Origin: Coffea arabica
Lineage: Eukaryota; Streptophyta; Magnoliopsida; Gentianales; Rubiaceae
Length of the DNA stretch: 64,000 nt
Assembly: GCF_036785885.1 (NCBI RefSeq)
Contig: NC_092314.1
Span: 18,993,638 to 19,057,637, forward strand
Reading direction: 5' to 3'
The notes under the pieces were generated by a model. The model did not search any database, was not told the origin of the DNA, and saw only the letters and a list, made by a program, of their open reading frames with translations. Both the position numbers and the translations under genes were made by a program. How positions within the stretch are numbered: the first letter of the stretch is position 1; every line of letters begins with the position of its first letter. Of the stretch, positions 44,503-56,882 are shown piece by piece.

Positions 44503-46725
44503 CTAACTCTCCCTTTGCTGTTCTTGCTCTGGCTTGGGAGAGGCTGCGGGAAGAGTAGGGTCGGCGACCAAGGCAACCAGGTCGCGCCCATTGGAGTAGC
44601 CCGTGACAAGCCTGTCAATTTGATGGACGGCTTGGGGGTTGTAGTCAGGCCATTTTCTCAGGTCAAAACCCGGCAAGTTCAAGGACTGAACATCCGCCAT
44701 GGCTTTGGTGTAGCCGAGCTGCAGGACGGGGCCATTCAGGATGGCCAGGTCGTTCATGAAGCTTTCAGACTTCTTAAACTCTTGAACGCCTAGCTGACGC
44801 CCTTCCTCCTTAGCCGCTTCCACCAGCTCGGTAGATCTTTTGTGCTCGGCCTCCAGAGCCGCGGCCAGCTCAGCTGCTTTCTTCTTCTCCAGCTCGCAGG
44901 AGGATTTGGCATCCGCAAGTTGTTTCTTCAGGGACTCTAGCTCGGCCTCCGCGGCTTCGAGTTGGCCTGATAGCCTTTCCTTGGCGGCGTCGACCTGAGA
45001 TAGGTTGACCCTCATATTTTCGTACCGCTGCGCGAGCTCGGCCCCAGCGACATTGAGCTGCAGATCGAATACAGGATAAGAAATCGGCAAATTGAAGGGG
45101 ATGTCAGGGAGGCACTAAGATAAGGAATCACCTGGGCTGTACTGAGGTAAATATGCTCCAGCAGCTCGGAGTTGGAGGCGAGTTGGATGAAGTGGTGATC
45201 GCGTGGGAGCACTACGCCCTGAACGAGCTCCCAGGCAGCATCAGGGAATTGAGCTCGGTCATTCACCGACAGCCCCCACTTGGGGCAGAAATGCTAGGGG
45301 TGCGGGTGCGAGCTCTGGCCGGTAGGAGGCTTCAGAGGAATCACGTTCCTCATACGCCACATGGCTGGAGGTGACTCGGACGAGGCCTGCTGCTCGGCGG
45401 AGTTCACTCCGTAGTGGGGCGCAAGAACTGTTGAGGGTTCCTCCTGGGATTGGGGGGAAGTCGCCTCGGTCCTAACCCTTTTGGCCGCCGTCTTCTTCCT
45501 TTTCTTCTTTGGCTCCTCTCCAGGTGACGACTGAGCTGTGATCTGAGGATTGGACACTGGCGGAGGAGGAGGAGCCGCGCTACTGGGGGCCGCGGATAGA
45601 GCGGGAGTAGGAGTGCTAGTACTACCGGATCCTCCAATGTTCAAAAACTGGGAGAATCTCTTCACTGCAGAGGAAAAAGAGTGGGTCAGCTCGGGCAGTG
45701 TGACCAAACTCATTAAAAAGAAGGAAGAAATGAGGCCCAGAAGTTACAAGCTGTCAGCTCCTCTGGGAGAAGGGGTCGGAGATCGGGGGGCAGGGTCATT
45801 CACCTCTGCTCGGATCAGCCCTGCCGACCAGAGCTGTGCATTGTTAAACTCTTTAACTTTTAGCCGGGCTTCCGAGCTGACCAGGCGGTCCAGCTCGGCT
45901 TCAGGCAGAGGTGAGGAAATTGGATCAGAAACCTGGGTCTCCTCCCTCCAGGTCAGGGGAGGAAACCCAGTGTTCTTCACAAAAAAGAATTGTGCCTTCC
46001 AGCCTTTGATGGAGGAAGGCATTTGCATGAACAGCTCGCGGGTGGGGAGTTCCCCTCCGCTCCTGCGAGCGAAGTAGAACCAGCCGTGAACCGGGCCGCT
46101 CACCTTCATTTGAAAAAATGACCTAAACAGGTCCAAGGAATAAGGAATTTCGAGAGCTCGGCACAAAATGAAGAAGCCGAGGATCGACCGAATGGCATTG
46201 GGAACGATTTGGGTAATTCGGATGCCCCAGAAGGTCAGAATGTCATAAAGGAATTAGGGGATGGGAAGGCGGAGACCAGCCACGAGCTGATCCTTGTAGA
46301 TAGCTACAAACTCAGAAGGAGGTCGGCACGCGTACTCCCCCGGTTGGGCTGCCCTAGCCTCGAACTGGGGAGGAATATCGTACCTCCCCACCAGCTCGTC
46401 CACGTCCACCTGGTCAAGGATGGGGGGAATTATTTCGACTTCCCCAAAGTCGATATCGGGCGCCCTAGGGGGGTCCAGCCCTAGCGCGAGCTGGAACTGC
46501 CTCCAGAGGGGTCCCTGGGCCAGCAGCTCCAGTCTCAGGTTGGGCAGATTGACCAGGCTGGTCCATGGTTAAAACTGGAGAAGGAACTGGAGAAGGAAGG
46601 TACTCAGACCCGGACGAACTGGAAGAAGAAGAGCTAGAAAAGAGTATCTCTATGAGTGCAGGTCGAGTTACTCTACGCCTAGGTGCCGAGCTAGTAAGAT
46701 CTGAGTGTGTGGAAGAGGAAGACAT
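44503..46725 (-). pseudogene. Antisense accessory gene of Tat unit 3
   Basis: Same gene as at 16818-19007. Start MSSSSTHSDL at 46725, PF04195-like domain about 46490-45960, basic patch near 45500, predicted 74-bp intron 45131-45058, and a coiled-coil exon 45057-44503 ending in a Glu/Gln-rich tail. A TAA at 46254-46256 inside the domain (Gln codon in unit 1) is shared with unit 4. The TAA at 45744 recurs in all units and may be intronic. The Trp that is TGA in unit 1 is intact here. TATA box on this strand at 46889-46882. Confidence 0.7.
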
Positions 46726-46881
46726 AAAATGGAAAGAAGACTTACTAGCGGATGATAGGGAAGAGCTGATAGATGATTAACGCAACTCTCGGGTGGATTC
46801 ACTAGGCGAGGAGCGAGCTGAAGAAGATTGGGGAAAGGAGAGAATGAGAATGGAAGCTTGAAAATGACGTTTGGTAGGACC

Positions 46882-46889
46882 TATTTATA
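46882..46889 (-). promoter_or_regulatory. TATA box of the antisense gene, unit 3
   Basis: TATAAATA on the minus strand, 157 bases before the ATG at 46725. The surrounding sequence is the same as in unit 1. Confidence 0.6.
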
Positions 46890-47159
46890 GGCCTCCTGGG
46901 CGGGAAGTTGAAGAGCCTCGAGTTGGAAATTCGAATTTATTGCAAAGGGATGGTTATCTTGGAAAACGTTTGCGCTGACAACCGCCATCATGGGGGGACG
47001 CGACCTTTGAGGTGACGGTTATGACGGTATACGTGGCGGTTTTCCGAAGAAGGTGCGCGATCGTGGGATCATGGGCCCCGCACTAGGCCGACCTGACGCT
47101 TCGTAATTTGGTCCAGACTCATGCGACTACTCGGTGAATCTAAACTCAAGGGGGGCTAG

Positions 47160-47647
47160 TGTAGTGGGGCAAATCCACGCATGCCACGTGTCAGCTCGGT
47201 AGGTGACGCACGTCAGTTCGGCGTTAGGGACTACGCAGCTTGCACGTGCTAGCTCGGCAGGAGAGAGTCAGCTCTGCTGTGTCAAGGGCTCCTGTGCTGG
47301 GCCTTATGGGCTGCCACCTTCGAACTTATAGGCGCCGTCACGCAAAACCCTAGAAGACTCCGAACCCTAAGGGGACTTTGACTCCCACAAGGAAACTACA
47401 ACCCATTCGGCCCTATAAAAGCAACGCCATAAGACCACACAATGTATGTATAAACTAGTACTCTAAACTATTACTCTGTGGACAAGCTTTACTGACTTGA
47501 CCGTCGGAGTTATTCTGAGGATGCCAGTCCCGCCCTTTTCCTTTCTTTACAGGACCCTCAACTCGGTTCACCCTCTCAGGTCGGCTGCGCCTGATCAGTT
47601 CGGCTCGCAACAGTTCAGTTCGGATCTGGTTTTTGGCTGTCGCATCA
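47160..47647 (+). repeat. Tat LTR 3, shared by units 3 and 4
   Basis: 488 bp, polypurine tract just upstream at 47147-47158. The TATA box here reads TATAAAA (47414-47420) rather than TATATAA. The G-box palindrome at 47237-47254 has one mismatch. Confidence 0.92.
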
Positions 47648-47691
47648 ATTAGCGCCGTCTGTGGGAACACGTAATTCTTCTCTTGCGAATC

Positions 47692-49860
47692 ATGCCAAGA
47701 ACGAGGTCCCAGAGGAATGCTGGTGGATCCAAGGGGAACGAGGGAAGCAGCCCCCAACACCCCTCACGAGGGCTGACTCCTGGAGACGAGGGCGTGGGGC
47801 TCTCACGAATTCCGCCGGAGCAGTTGGTCCAGGCGGTGGCAGGGAACCTGCCAACTTTTGAGGCAATTGTGAACTACATGAAGGGGTAGGCAGTAGGTCA
47901 TCCCGGCCAGGGACTAATGAGTCAGGGAGATGGGCCGTCCGAATCTAGGACGGGGAGCCCTAACCCTCCGCCAAAAAGGGTACACCGGGAGCTCACTCGC
48001 GACCAGGTTGACGTTGTAGAACCTTCTCACAAACACTCCAGAACCGAGCACCCGGAGCCCTTCCGGAGGTGTTCTAAGGAGGAACTCTCACCACGGAAGG
48101 AGCAGCTCTAGGTGCAGGACGAGTTGGACCTGCTTTTAAATCCAGAGGCGGATAGGTATATCGCCTCCCCCTTCGTCCCTGACATCGAAGACTACCCGCT
48201 GCCAGCGAAGTTCAAGATACAAAGCATGAAGTCTTACGATGTGACCACGGATCCGGAAGATCACTTGTTTGCCTTCATGACCCAAATACGCCTGCAAACT
48301 GCTACGGATGCGGTTAGGTGCAAGACCTTTCCAATGTTTTTGGAGGGTAAGGCGCGTCAGTGGTTCCAGGAGCTTTCTCCCAGGTCCATTCGGTCCTTTG
48401 CCCAGCTCGCGCGACTGTTCTCGGCCAAGTTCGTTTCATCACGAGCCTTCTCCAAGAGTACGGCGCATCTGATGACTATCCAGCAAAGGCCTGAGGAGTC
48501 CTTGCGCGAATACATGGTACGTTTCAATAACGAGTCCCTCCAGATTGGAGATCGCGATGACAAGGTGGTCATTGTTGCCTTCATTAACGGGCTGCGAAAA
48601 CAAAACCTCTATACCGAGCTCGTGGAGAGACCTCCCAAGTCAGTTCGGGATATGCTAGACCGAGCTCTTGAGAAGGCCAACGCGGAGGAAGCCAATCGCC
48701 TTAAGAGTGAGCAAGAAAGATTGAGGGATGACAAGCGCAGGAGGGGCGCCGACCAGGTGGATGTACAGCCTAGCCAGGGAAGGAAAAACGCTTATGACCG
48801 CCTTCCCAGGAGCCGTCCAATGGGAGGAAACAAGTCCTGGACTGGTCTCACGGCACCTCGAGCTCGGGTGCTCGCAGTGATGGAACAGGAGGGGCTCTCT
48901 CGACCTCCTCGTCCTTTGGCCGGGGACAAAAACAAACGGAACCAACGTCTGTATTGCGCTTATCATCGAGATGTGGGGCACGATACAGAGGACTGCCGTC
49001 ACCTCAAGAAAGACATTGAAAAATAGATCAAACGAGGCCATCTGGGGCAGTTCATACGAGAGGAACGAGCTGACCAGCAACGAGGAAGACCCAGGTCAGA
49101 ACGTCCGAGCTACACCCGGGACCGACTTCAGGGGTCTCGTGGCCGAACTCCCGAGTAGGAAACACAGAATCTGACGGGGGTGATTAACACTATTGCCGGA
49201 GGACCTGCTGGTGGGGATAGTCATACAGCTCGGTGGCACAATCACCCCCCTCCCACGGGGGAGAGCTCGGCCAAGCGATTGAAGATGTATGAGGAAATAA
49301 TCTATGGACTTGAAGACGCAGTCCCTCTGGCCTCTAATAACCATGAAGGCATTGTGATAGAAGTCATCACCTGTAATTACAAGGTGAAGAAGGTATACAT
49401 AAACAACGGAAGTGCCATAGACGTGTTGTATTACAAGACCTTTAAGGAGCTACAGCTGGAGGATAGACAGCTCGTACCGGTTCGAACTCCGTTGATCGGT
49501 TTTGCGGGTCCTCCCGTGAGGCCGGAAGGAATGATCACTCTCATGGTTACGGTGGGGGTGTCCCCGAAGTGCCGAACGGTCCCGGTAAACTTCGCGGTGG
49601 TTAAGAAGCCGTCGTCGTACAATATGATTCTGGGACGGTCCACACTGAATGCTCTCCGAGCTATTTGCTCCACCTTGCATCTCAGTATGAAGTTTCCTAC
49701 TCCTGCTGGGGTGGCTGAGGTGCTGGGAGATCCGGAGGTGGCAAGGGCGTGTTATATTGCCACCCTCAAGAGCAAAGAGAAATTGGTAGTTCAGACAGTT
49801 TGTTTAGAGCCCTGGGAGCCCATGGAGAAAGGGGAAAGATTGGAGACAGACGAGGGTTAG
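47692..49860 (+). pseudogene. gag-pro: gag-protease of Tat unit 4
   Basis: Start MPRTRSQ at 47692. Amber codons interrupt it at 47887-47889 (shared by all copies), 48109-48111 (shared with unit 2), 49024-49026 and 49156-49158 (both CAG in other units), and at 49858-49860 (shared). The gag core is open 48112-49023, with zinc knuckle CAYHRDVGHDTEDC near 48957. The protease active site reads NNGS: the catalytic Asp codon GAC has become AAC near 49402, so it is inactive. Otherwise colinear with unit 1. Confidence 0.88.
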
Positions 49861-52800
49861 CCGAGCTGCCCGTCCAGCCCGACCGACCTGAGAGCACGGT
49901 GAAGGTTGGCACCGGGCTAGGCGAGCTGGTCAGGAGTTCTTTGGAATCTCTCTTGGAGGAATATGCTGAGATTTTTGCTTGGAGTGCTGATGACATGTCA
50001 GAAATTCCCACCGAGTTGGCAGTCCATAGGCTACATGTGTCCCCCAACGTCCGACCTATGAAGCAGAAGAAGAGGAACTTTGCTCCTGAGCGAAAGGAGG
50101 TCGTCAAAAACGAGGTGGGTAAGTTGCTGGAGGCTAAGATAGTTAAGAAACTCTACTACCCGACCTGGCTAACCAATCCGGTGTTGGTCAAGAAGGAGGA
50201 GAAAGCTTGGAAGATATGTGTGGATTTCACTGACTTAAATAAGGCTTGCCCGAAGGACTGTTACCCACTCCCACGGATTGACCAGCTCGTGGACTCAACA
50301 GCTGGCTATGAGATTTTCTGTTTCTTGAATGCCTTCAAGGGGTACCATCAGATAGGCTTGGACGAGGAGGATCAGGAGAAGACCTCGTTCATCACCGAGG
50401 AAGGCACATATTGTTACGTCACCATGCCATTCGGACTAAAGAATGCAGGTGCGACCTATCAGAGGTTGGTAAACAAGTTGTTCAAAAATCAGATCGGCCG
50501 AAACCTGAAGGTTGATGTGGACGATATGTTAGTAAAAAGTCAAACTCAGGAGCAGTTCATCTCTGACCTGAGAGAAATTTTTGAGGTTCTTCGGAGCTCA
50601 CGAATACGGCTAAACCCAAAGAAATGTACCTTTGGGGTCAGGTCGGGAAAATTCCTAGGCTACATGATTTCTAAAGAAGGGGTGAGAGCTAACCCAGACA
50701 AGATCAAGGCTATCATGGACATGGCTCCACCCCGGAATATTAAGGAGGTACAACGTCTGACAGGGAGGATGGCAGCCTTGAACAGATTCCTGTCCAAATC
50801 GGCAGTTCGGGGGTCGCCTTTCTTCAAGGTCCTGAAAGGAGGTTGGCAGTTCGAGTGGAGCCCGGAGTGCCAAAAGGCGTTCGATGAACTGAAGGCCCAC
50901 CTCGCTCGGTTGCCAGCCCTGACCTCTCCCAAATTGGGGGAGACCTTGTTCATTTACTTAGTTGCGGGAGAGGGTGCCATTAGCGCAGTGCTGGTGCGGG
51001 AGGAAAACAAAATGCAAAAACCCGTGTATTATGTCAGCCGCGCCCTGCAGGGGGCCGAGGCAAGGTACTCGGCGGTAGAACGATATGTTTTGGCATTAGT
51101 ACATGCAACTCGGAAGCTCAGGACGTACTTCCAAACTCACCCCGTAGTGGTCATGACGGACCAGCCTCTGAAGCACATCCTTTCCAAGCCCGAGTCCTCG
51201 AGTAGAATGGTGAAGTGGGCTGTGGAATTGTCAGAATACGACCTGGGATATCAGCCCCGAACGGCCATCAAAACCCAAGCGTTGGCGGACTTCATAGCGG
51301 ATGGCGTTTCCTTTGGATCGCCTGAAGCGGAGGTCGATCTGGCCAGGGACATACAGGCCAGGAAGGATGGAGAAATTGTTAAAGATGCGCACATCAGGCA
51401 AGCAGCCAAAACCTTACAGACTCCAAAAACTACCAAAGCCACCCAGGCCCGAGAAGCAGCAGAGGTCTTTGAGGCCGGAGACGCTGCCGAGGTCACCCAG
51501 GCCATTCAAGTAGCGGAGGTCGGACCGTCCAAAGAGACAAATGAGGCCGAGCAGGTCAAAGAAACTGCCGAGCGCGGACAGGCTGGAGAAGCAGCTAAGG
51601 CCAAACAAATTCAAAAAACTGCCGAGGTCGGACCGGCCGGAGAGGCAGCGGAGGGGGGACAGGCATTAAACGTTGCCGAGGCCGAGCATTCTGGAAAAGC
51701 AGTCAAAGCTGAACTGGCCAGAGAGACGGCCCAGGCCAGGAAGGTTACTGAGGCTGCGGGACGAGCTGATCTCACCTGGACGTTGTACGTGGACGGCGCG
51801 TCAAGTAAGGAAGGATGTGGGGCCGGGCTCCTCTTTATCAGCCCTACTAGGGAGGAGCTGCCCTACGCTCTGAGGTTCGATTTTAGAGCTTCTAACAATG
51901 AATCAGAGTACGAGACTCTAATTACAGGGATGGAGATGGCCCGGAAGTTAGGGGCTAGATCAATAAAGGCCTATAGCGACTCGCAGCTGATAGTGAACCA
52001 GGTATGGGGAAGCTACGAGGTCAAAGAGGGGACGCTAAGAAGGTATGTGGCCAAGACACGCGAGCTGAAGGGCCTGTTCGAGCAGTTCGCGCTTGAACAG
52101 ATTCCGCGAAGCCAGAACAAGAGAGCTGACGCCCTGTCTAAACTGGCCTCTACCTCGGTTGGCGTCTTAGGTCGTGAAATACTGGTGGAGGTCGTCAGAA
52201 GTCGGGCCTATGAACCGTTCAATGCTGTGGTCATTCAGGTGGTGAGCTCGTGGATGGATCCTATTGTCCAGTACCTGGCTCAATGGGAGCTCCCACCGAG
52301 CAGGGTAGAGGCCCGCAAAGTCCTCCTTAAGTCGCAAAAGTACGTGCTCACGCATGGAGTCTTATACAGGAAATCTCACTTGCAACCCTGGTTGAAGTGT
52401 GTAACGCCCGAGGAAGGAAGTTATGTCTTGCGCGAGTTGCATGAAAGCATCTGCGGCAATCACGTTGGCCCTTGAGTATTGGCCAAGAAGGGAATGCTGG
52501 CTGGATACTATTGACCCACCATCTTCAGGGACTCGGCCGAGCTGGTAGCCCGGTGTAAGTCTTGCCAGCTACACGCCCCAATCCATCACACCCCCACTCA
52601 GGAAATGATTCCTCTCAGTAGCCCGTGGCCATTCTTCCAATGGGAGATTGACCTGTTGGGGCCGTTTCCCCGAGCTCCAGGTGGCTACGAACACTTGGTG
52701 GTAGCCATTGATTACTTCACTAAGTGGGTAGAGGCCGAGTCCATCAACACGATTAGCAGCAGGTCGATCCAGAAATTCCTCTGGAAAAGCATAGTCTGCC

Positions 52801-53480
52801 GATTTGGCATACCAAGGGCTCTCATCTCGGACAACGGCAGGCAGTTCGCTGACCACTCTCTCCAAGAATGGTGCACGGAGCTCGGCATCCAGCAGCACTT
52901 CACTTCAGTGGGGCACCCCCAAGCCAATAGACAGGTCAAGAATGTCAACAGAACCATCCTGCACGGCCTGAAGACAAGAATAGAGTCTACCCGAACTAAT
53001 TGGCTGGAGGAGCTGCCCACCATACTATGGGTTTACCGGACAACGCCTCGGACGGCCACCCAAGAGACACCGTTCGTCCTGACATACGGGGTCGAGGCAG
53101 TAATTCCAACAGAGATTGGAGTGCCCTCGGGTAGGGTGCAACACTTTGTGGCTCAGGATAATGAGGAGGAGATGCGGCTTGACTTGGACTTAGTCGAGCA
53201 TCGAAGGGAAGAAGCGGCTATAAGAATGGCTAAGTATAAGGGCCAGGTCGCACGCTATTACAATGCCAGGGTTAGGCACCTTTCTTTCAAGCCAGGGGAC
53301 CTGGTATTACGCAAGAACTCCGTGAGCCGAGCTGGGGGCACGGGTAAGTTAGACCCAAACTGGGAAGGTCCCTACGTGGTAAGGGAAGCTGACCGGGTAG
53401 GTTATTGTAAGCTAGCTCGCCTGGATGGAGGCGAAGTCCCGTGCACCTGGCACAATTCAAATTTAAGGCTTTTTCTTTAG
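49749..53480 (+). pseudogene. pol: pol of Tat unit 4 (most complete copy)
   Basis: Open 908 codons to 52475. By residue: RT about 50-340 (ICVDF 157, FLNAFKGYHQI 192-202 with Asn for the motif A Asp, MPFGLKNAGATY 226-237, DVDD 256-259 for YVDD), first RNase H 385-515 without the usual first catalytic Asp (FIYLVAGEGAISAVL), Ala/Glu-rich linker about 520-670, and second RNase H 675-800 with Asp682, Glu720, Asp744 and Asp794 all present. The integrase zinc domain follows. A private TGA at 52473-52475 and the shared TGA at 52512-52514 stop it; the integrase core then runs to 53480 but reads QVKNVNRT, so the catalytic Glu is Lys. Enzymes for reverse transcription and integration; dead in this copy. 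Confidence 0.9.
51306..51757 (+). other. Ala/Glu-rich linker between the two RNase H domains
   Basis: About 150 codons of low complexity rich in Ala, Glu, Lys and Gln, with an imperfect internal repeat of 36 residues (AEVGPSKE then AEVGPAGEAAEGGQ). It is present at 14380-14830 and 42080-42530 as well. Its length and frame are kept in all three units although its composition drifts, which suggests a flexible tether. No known domain is recognised. Confidence 0.6.
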
Positions 53481-53732
53481 TATCCTGCCTGAGCTGAAAA
53501 TGGTCAGCCGGACAGGTCTGTTTTCATTTTGTTAGTTCAGCACTTGGGCTTATAATGTATTCAAAGCTTTTAAATAATAAAAAATTTTTACAAGTGTTGG
53601 ATGAGAAAGTAGGCCATCTATTCCATTTCAAAAAAAAGGCATATACATGCGGAGGGCTATACAAAAGCGAGCTGGCCAGCTCGGTCCCTACCTTAGCCTA
53701 ATTCCTATAGGCCTATCCTATGTACTATCCAT

Positions 53733-55955
53733 CTAGCTCTCCCCTTGCTGTTCTTGCTCTGGCTCGGGAGAGGCTGCGGGAAGAGTAGGGTCGGCGACCA
53801 AGGCAACCAGGTCGCGCCCATTGGAGTAGCCCGTGACAAGCCTGTCAATTTGATGGACGGCTTGGGGGTTGTAGTCAGGCCATTTTCTCAGGTCAAAACC
53901 CGGCAAGTTCAAGGACTGAACATCTGCCATGGCTTTGGTGTAGCCGAGCTGCAGGACGGGGCCATTCAGGATGGCCAGGTCGTTCATGAAGCCTTCAGAC
54001 TTTTTAAACTCTTGAACGCCTAGCTGACGCCCTTCCTCCTTAGCCGCTTCCACCAGCTCGGTAGATCTTTTGTGCTCGGCCTCCAGAGCCGCGGCCAGCT
54101 CAGCTGCTTTCTTCTTCTCCAGCTCGCAGGAGGATTTGGCATCCGCAAGTTGTTTCTTCAGGGACTCTAGCTCGGCCTCCGCGGTTTCGAGTTGGCTTGA
54201 TAGCCTTTCCTTGGCGGCGTCGACCTGAGATAGGTTGACCCTCATATTTTCGTACCGCTGCGCGAGCTCGGCCCCAGCGACATTGTGCTGCAGATCGAAT
54301 ACAGGATAAGAAATCAGCAAATTGAAGGGGATGTCAGGGAGGCACTAAGTTAAGCAATCACCTGGGCTGTACTGAGGTAAATATGCTCCAGCAGCTCGGA
54401 GTTGGAGGCGAGTTGGATGAAGTGGTGATCGCGTGGGAGCACTACGCCCTGAACGAGCTCCCAGGCAGCTTCAGGGAATTGAGCTCGGTCATTCACCGAC
54501 AGCCCCCACTTGGGGCAGAAATGCTAGGGGTGCGGGTGCGAGCTCTGGCCGGTAGGAGGCTTCAGAGGAATCACGTTCCTCATACGCCACATGGCTGGAG
54601 GTGACTCGGACGAGGCCTGCTGCTCGGCGAAGTTCACTCCGTAGTGGGGCGCAAGAACTGTTGAGGGTTCCTCCTGGGATTGGGGGGAAGTCGCCTCGGT
54701 CCTAGCCCTTTTGGCCGCCGTCTTCTTCCTTTTCTTCTTTGGCTCCTCTCTAGGTGACGACTAAGCTGTGATCTGAGGATTGGGCACTGGCGGAGGAGGA
54801 GGAGCCGCGCTACTGGGGGCCGCGGATAGAGCGGGAGTAGGAGTGCTAGTACTACCGGATCCTCCAATGTTCAAAAACTGGGAGAATCTCTTCACTGCAG
54901 AGGAAAAAGAGTGGGTCAGCTCGGGCAGTGTGACCAAACTCATTAAAAAGAAGGAAGAAATGAGGCCCAGAAGTTACAAGCTGTCAGCTCCTCTGGGAGA
55001 AGGGGTCGGAGATCGGGGGGCAGGGTCATTCACCTCTGCTCGGATCAGCCCTGCCGACCAGAGCTGTGCATTGTTAAACTCTTTAACTTTCAGCCGGGCT
55101 TCCGAGCTGACCAGGCGGTCCAGCTCGGCTTCAGGCAGAGGTGAGGGAATTGGATCAGAAACCTGGGTCTCCTCCCTCCAGGTCAGGGGAGGAAACCCAG
55201 TGTTCTTCACAAAAAAGAATTGTGCCTTCCAGCCTTTGATGGAGGAAGGCATTTGCATGAACAGCTCGCGGGTGGGGAGCTCCCCTCCGCTCCTGCGAGC
55301 GAAGTAGAACCAGCCGTGAACCGGGCCGCTCACCTTCATTTGAAAAAATGACCTAAACAGGTCCAAGGAATAAGGAATTTCGAGAGCTCGGCACAAAATG
55401 AAGAAGCCGAGGATCGACCGAATGGCATTGGGAACGATCTGGGTAATTCGGATGCCCCAGAAGGTCAGAATGTCATAAAGGAATTAGGGGATGGGAAGGC
55501 GGAGACCAGCCACGAGCTGATCCTTGTTGATAGCTACAAACTCAGAAGGAGGTCGGCACGCGTACTCTCCCGGTTGGGCTGCCCTAGCCTCGAACTGGGG
55601 AGGAATATCGTACCTCCCCACCAGCTCGTCCACGTCCCCCTGGTCAAGGATGGGGGGAATTATTTCGACTTCCCCAAAGTCGATATCGGGCGCCCTAGGG
55701 GGGTCCAGCCCTAGCGCGAGCTGGAACTGCCTCCAGTGGGATCCCTGGGCCAGCAGCTCCAGTCTCAGGTTGGGCAGATTGACCAGGCTGGTCCATGGTT
55801 AAAACTGGAGAAGGAACTGGAGAAGGAAGGTACTCAGACCCGGACGAACTGGAAGAAGAAGAGCTAGAAAAGGGTATCTCTATGAGTGTAGGTCGGGTTA
55901 CTCTACGCCTAGGTACCGAGCTAGTAAGGTCTGAGTGTGTGGAAGAGGAAGACAT
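53733..55955 (-). pseudogene. Antisense accessory gene of Tat unit 4
   Basis: Third copy. Start MSSSSTHSDL at 55955; PF04195-like domain about 55720-55190; Pro-rich and basic patch near 54730; predicted intron 54361-54288; coiled coil 54287-53733 with about 150 residues of heptad-like Leu/Ala/Glu sequence. TAA 55484-55486 is shared with unit 3, TAA at 54974 with all units, and TAG 54761-54763 (CAG elsewhere) is private. TATA box at 56119-56112. It lies convergent to pol and ends 250 bases after the integrase stop. Confidence 0.7.
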
Positions 55956-56111
55956 AAAATGGAAAGAAGACTTACTAGCGGATGATAGGGAAGAGCTGAT
56001 AGATGATTAACGCAACTCTCGGGTGGATTCACTAGGCGAGGAGCGAGCTGAAGAAAATTGGGGAAAGGAGAGAATGAGAATGGAAGCTTGAAAATGACAT
56101 TTGGTAGGACC

Positions 56112-56119
56112 TATTTATA
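56112..56119 (-). promoter_or_regulatory. TATA box of the antisense gene, unit 4
   Basis: TATAAATA on the minus strand, 157 bases before the ATG at 55955, as in units 1 and 3. Confidence 0.6.
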
Positions 56120-56389
56120 GGCCTCCTGGGCGGGAAGTTGAAGAGCCCCGAGTTGGAAATTAGAATTTATTGCAAAGGGACGGTTACCTTGGAAAACGTT
56201 TGCGCTGACAACCGCCATCATGGGGGGACGCGACCTTTGAGGTGACGGTTATGACGGTATACGTGGCGGTTATCCGAAGAAGGTGCACAATCGTGGGATC
56301 ATGGGCCCCGCACTAGGCCGACCTGACGCTTCGTAATTTGGTCCAGACTCACGCGACTCCTCGGTGAATCTAAACTCAAGGGGGGCTAG

Positions 56390-56877
56390 TGTAGTTGGGC
56401 AAATCCACGCATGCCACGTGTCAGCTCGGTAGGTGACGCACGTCAGTTCGGCGTTAGGGACTACGCAGCTTGCACGTGCAAGCTCGGCAGGAGGGAGCCA
56501 GCTCTGCTGTGTCAAGGGCTCCTGTGCTGGGCCTTATGGGCTGCCACCTTCGAACTTATAGGCGCCGTCACGCAAAATCCTAGAAGACTCCGAACCCTAA
56601 GGGGACTTTGACTCTCACAAGGAAACTACAACCCATTTGGCCCTATATAAGCAACGCCATAAGACCACACAAGGTACGTATAGACTAGTATTCTAAACTA
56701 TTACTCTGTGGACAAGCTTTACTGACTTGACCGCCGGAGTTATTCTGGGGACGCCAGTCCCGCCCTCTTCCTTTCTTTACAGGACCCTCAACTCGGTTCA
56801 CCCTCTCAGGTCGGCTGCGCCTGATCAGCTCAGTTCGCAACAGTTCAGCTCGGATCTGGTTTTTGGCTGTCGCATCA
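56390..56877 (+). repeat. Tat LTR 4 (outer right)
   Basis: 488 bp, TGTAGTTGGG to CGCATCA. Perfect 18-bp G-box palindrome at 56467-56484, TATATAA at 56644-56650. It is followed directly by the GAAAG duplication with no primer site, so this is the end of the array. Confidence 0.92.
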
Positions 56878-56882
56878 GAAAG
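56878..56882. other. Target-site duplication, right (GAAAG)
   Basis: Matches 10227-10231 exactly and closes the 46.6-kb insertion. Confidence 0.85.

Larger units (their letters stand above)
10232..56877 (+). mobile_element. Tandem LTR-sharing array of a Tat-lineage Ty3/gypsy element
   Basis: Four sense-strand LTRs of 487-488 bp (10232, 19442, 47160, 56390) alternate with internal regions, and the whole block has one GAAAG duplication at its outer edges. Unit length from LTR start to next LTR start is about 9.2 kb (10232 to 19442; 47160 to 56390). The middle interval is longer because it carries a solo LTR, a 12.7-kb insertion and a recombination junction. Tat lineage is assigned from two RNase H domains separated by a linker, the CX2HX4HX4C gag knuckle and the antisense gene after integrase. 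Confidence 0.85.
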
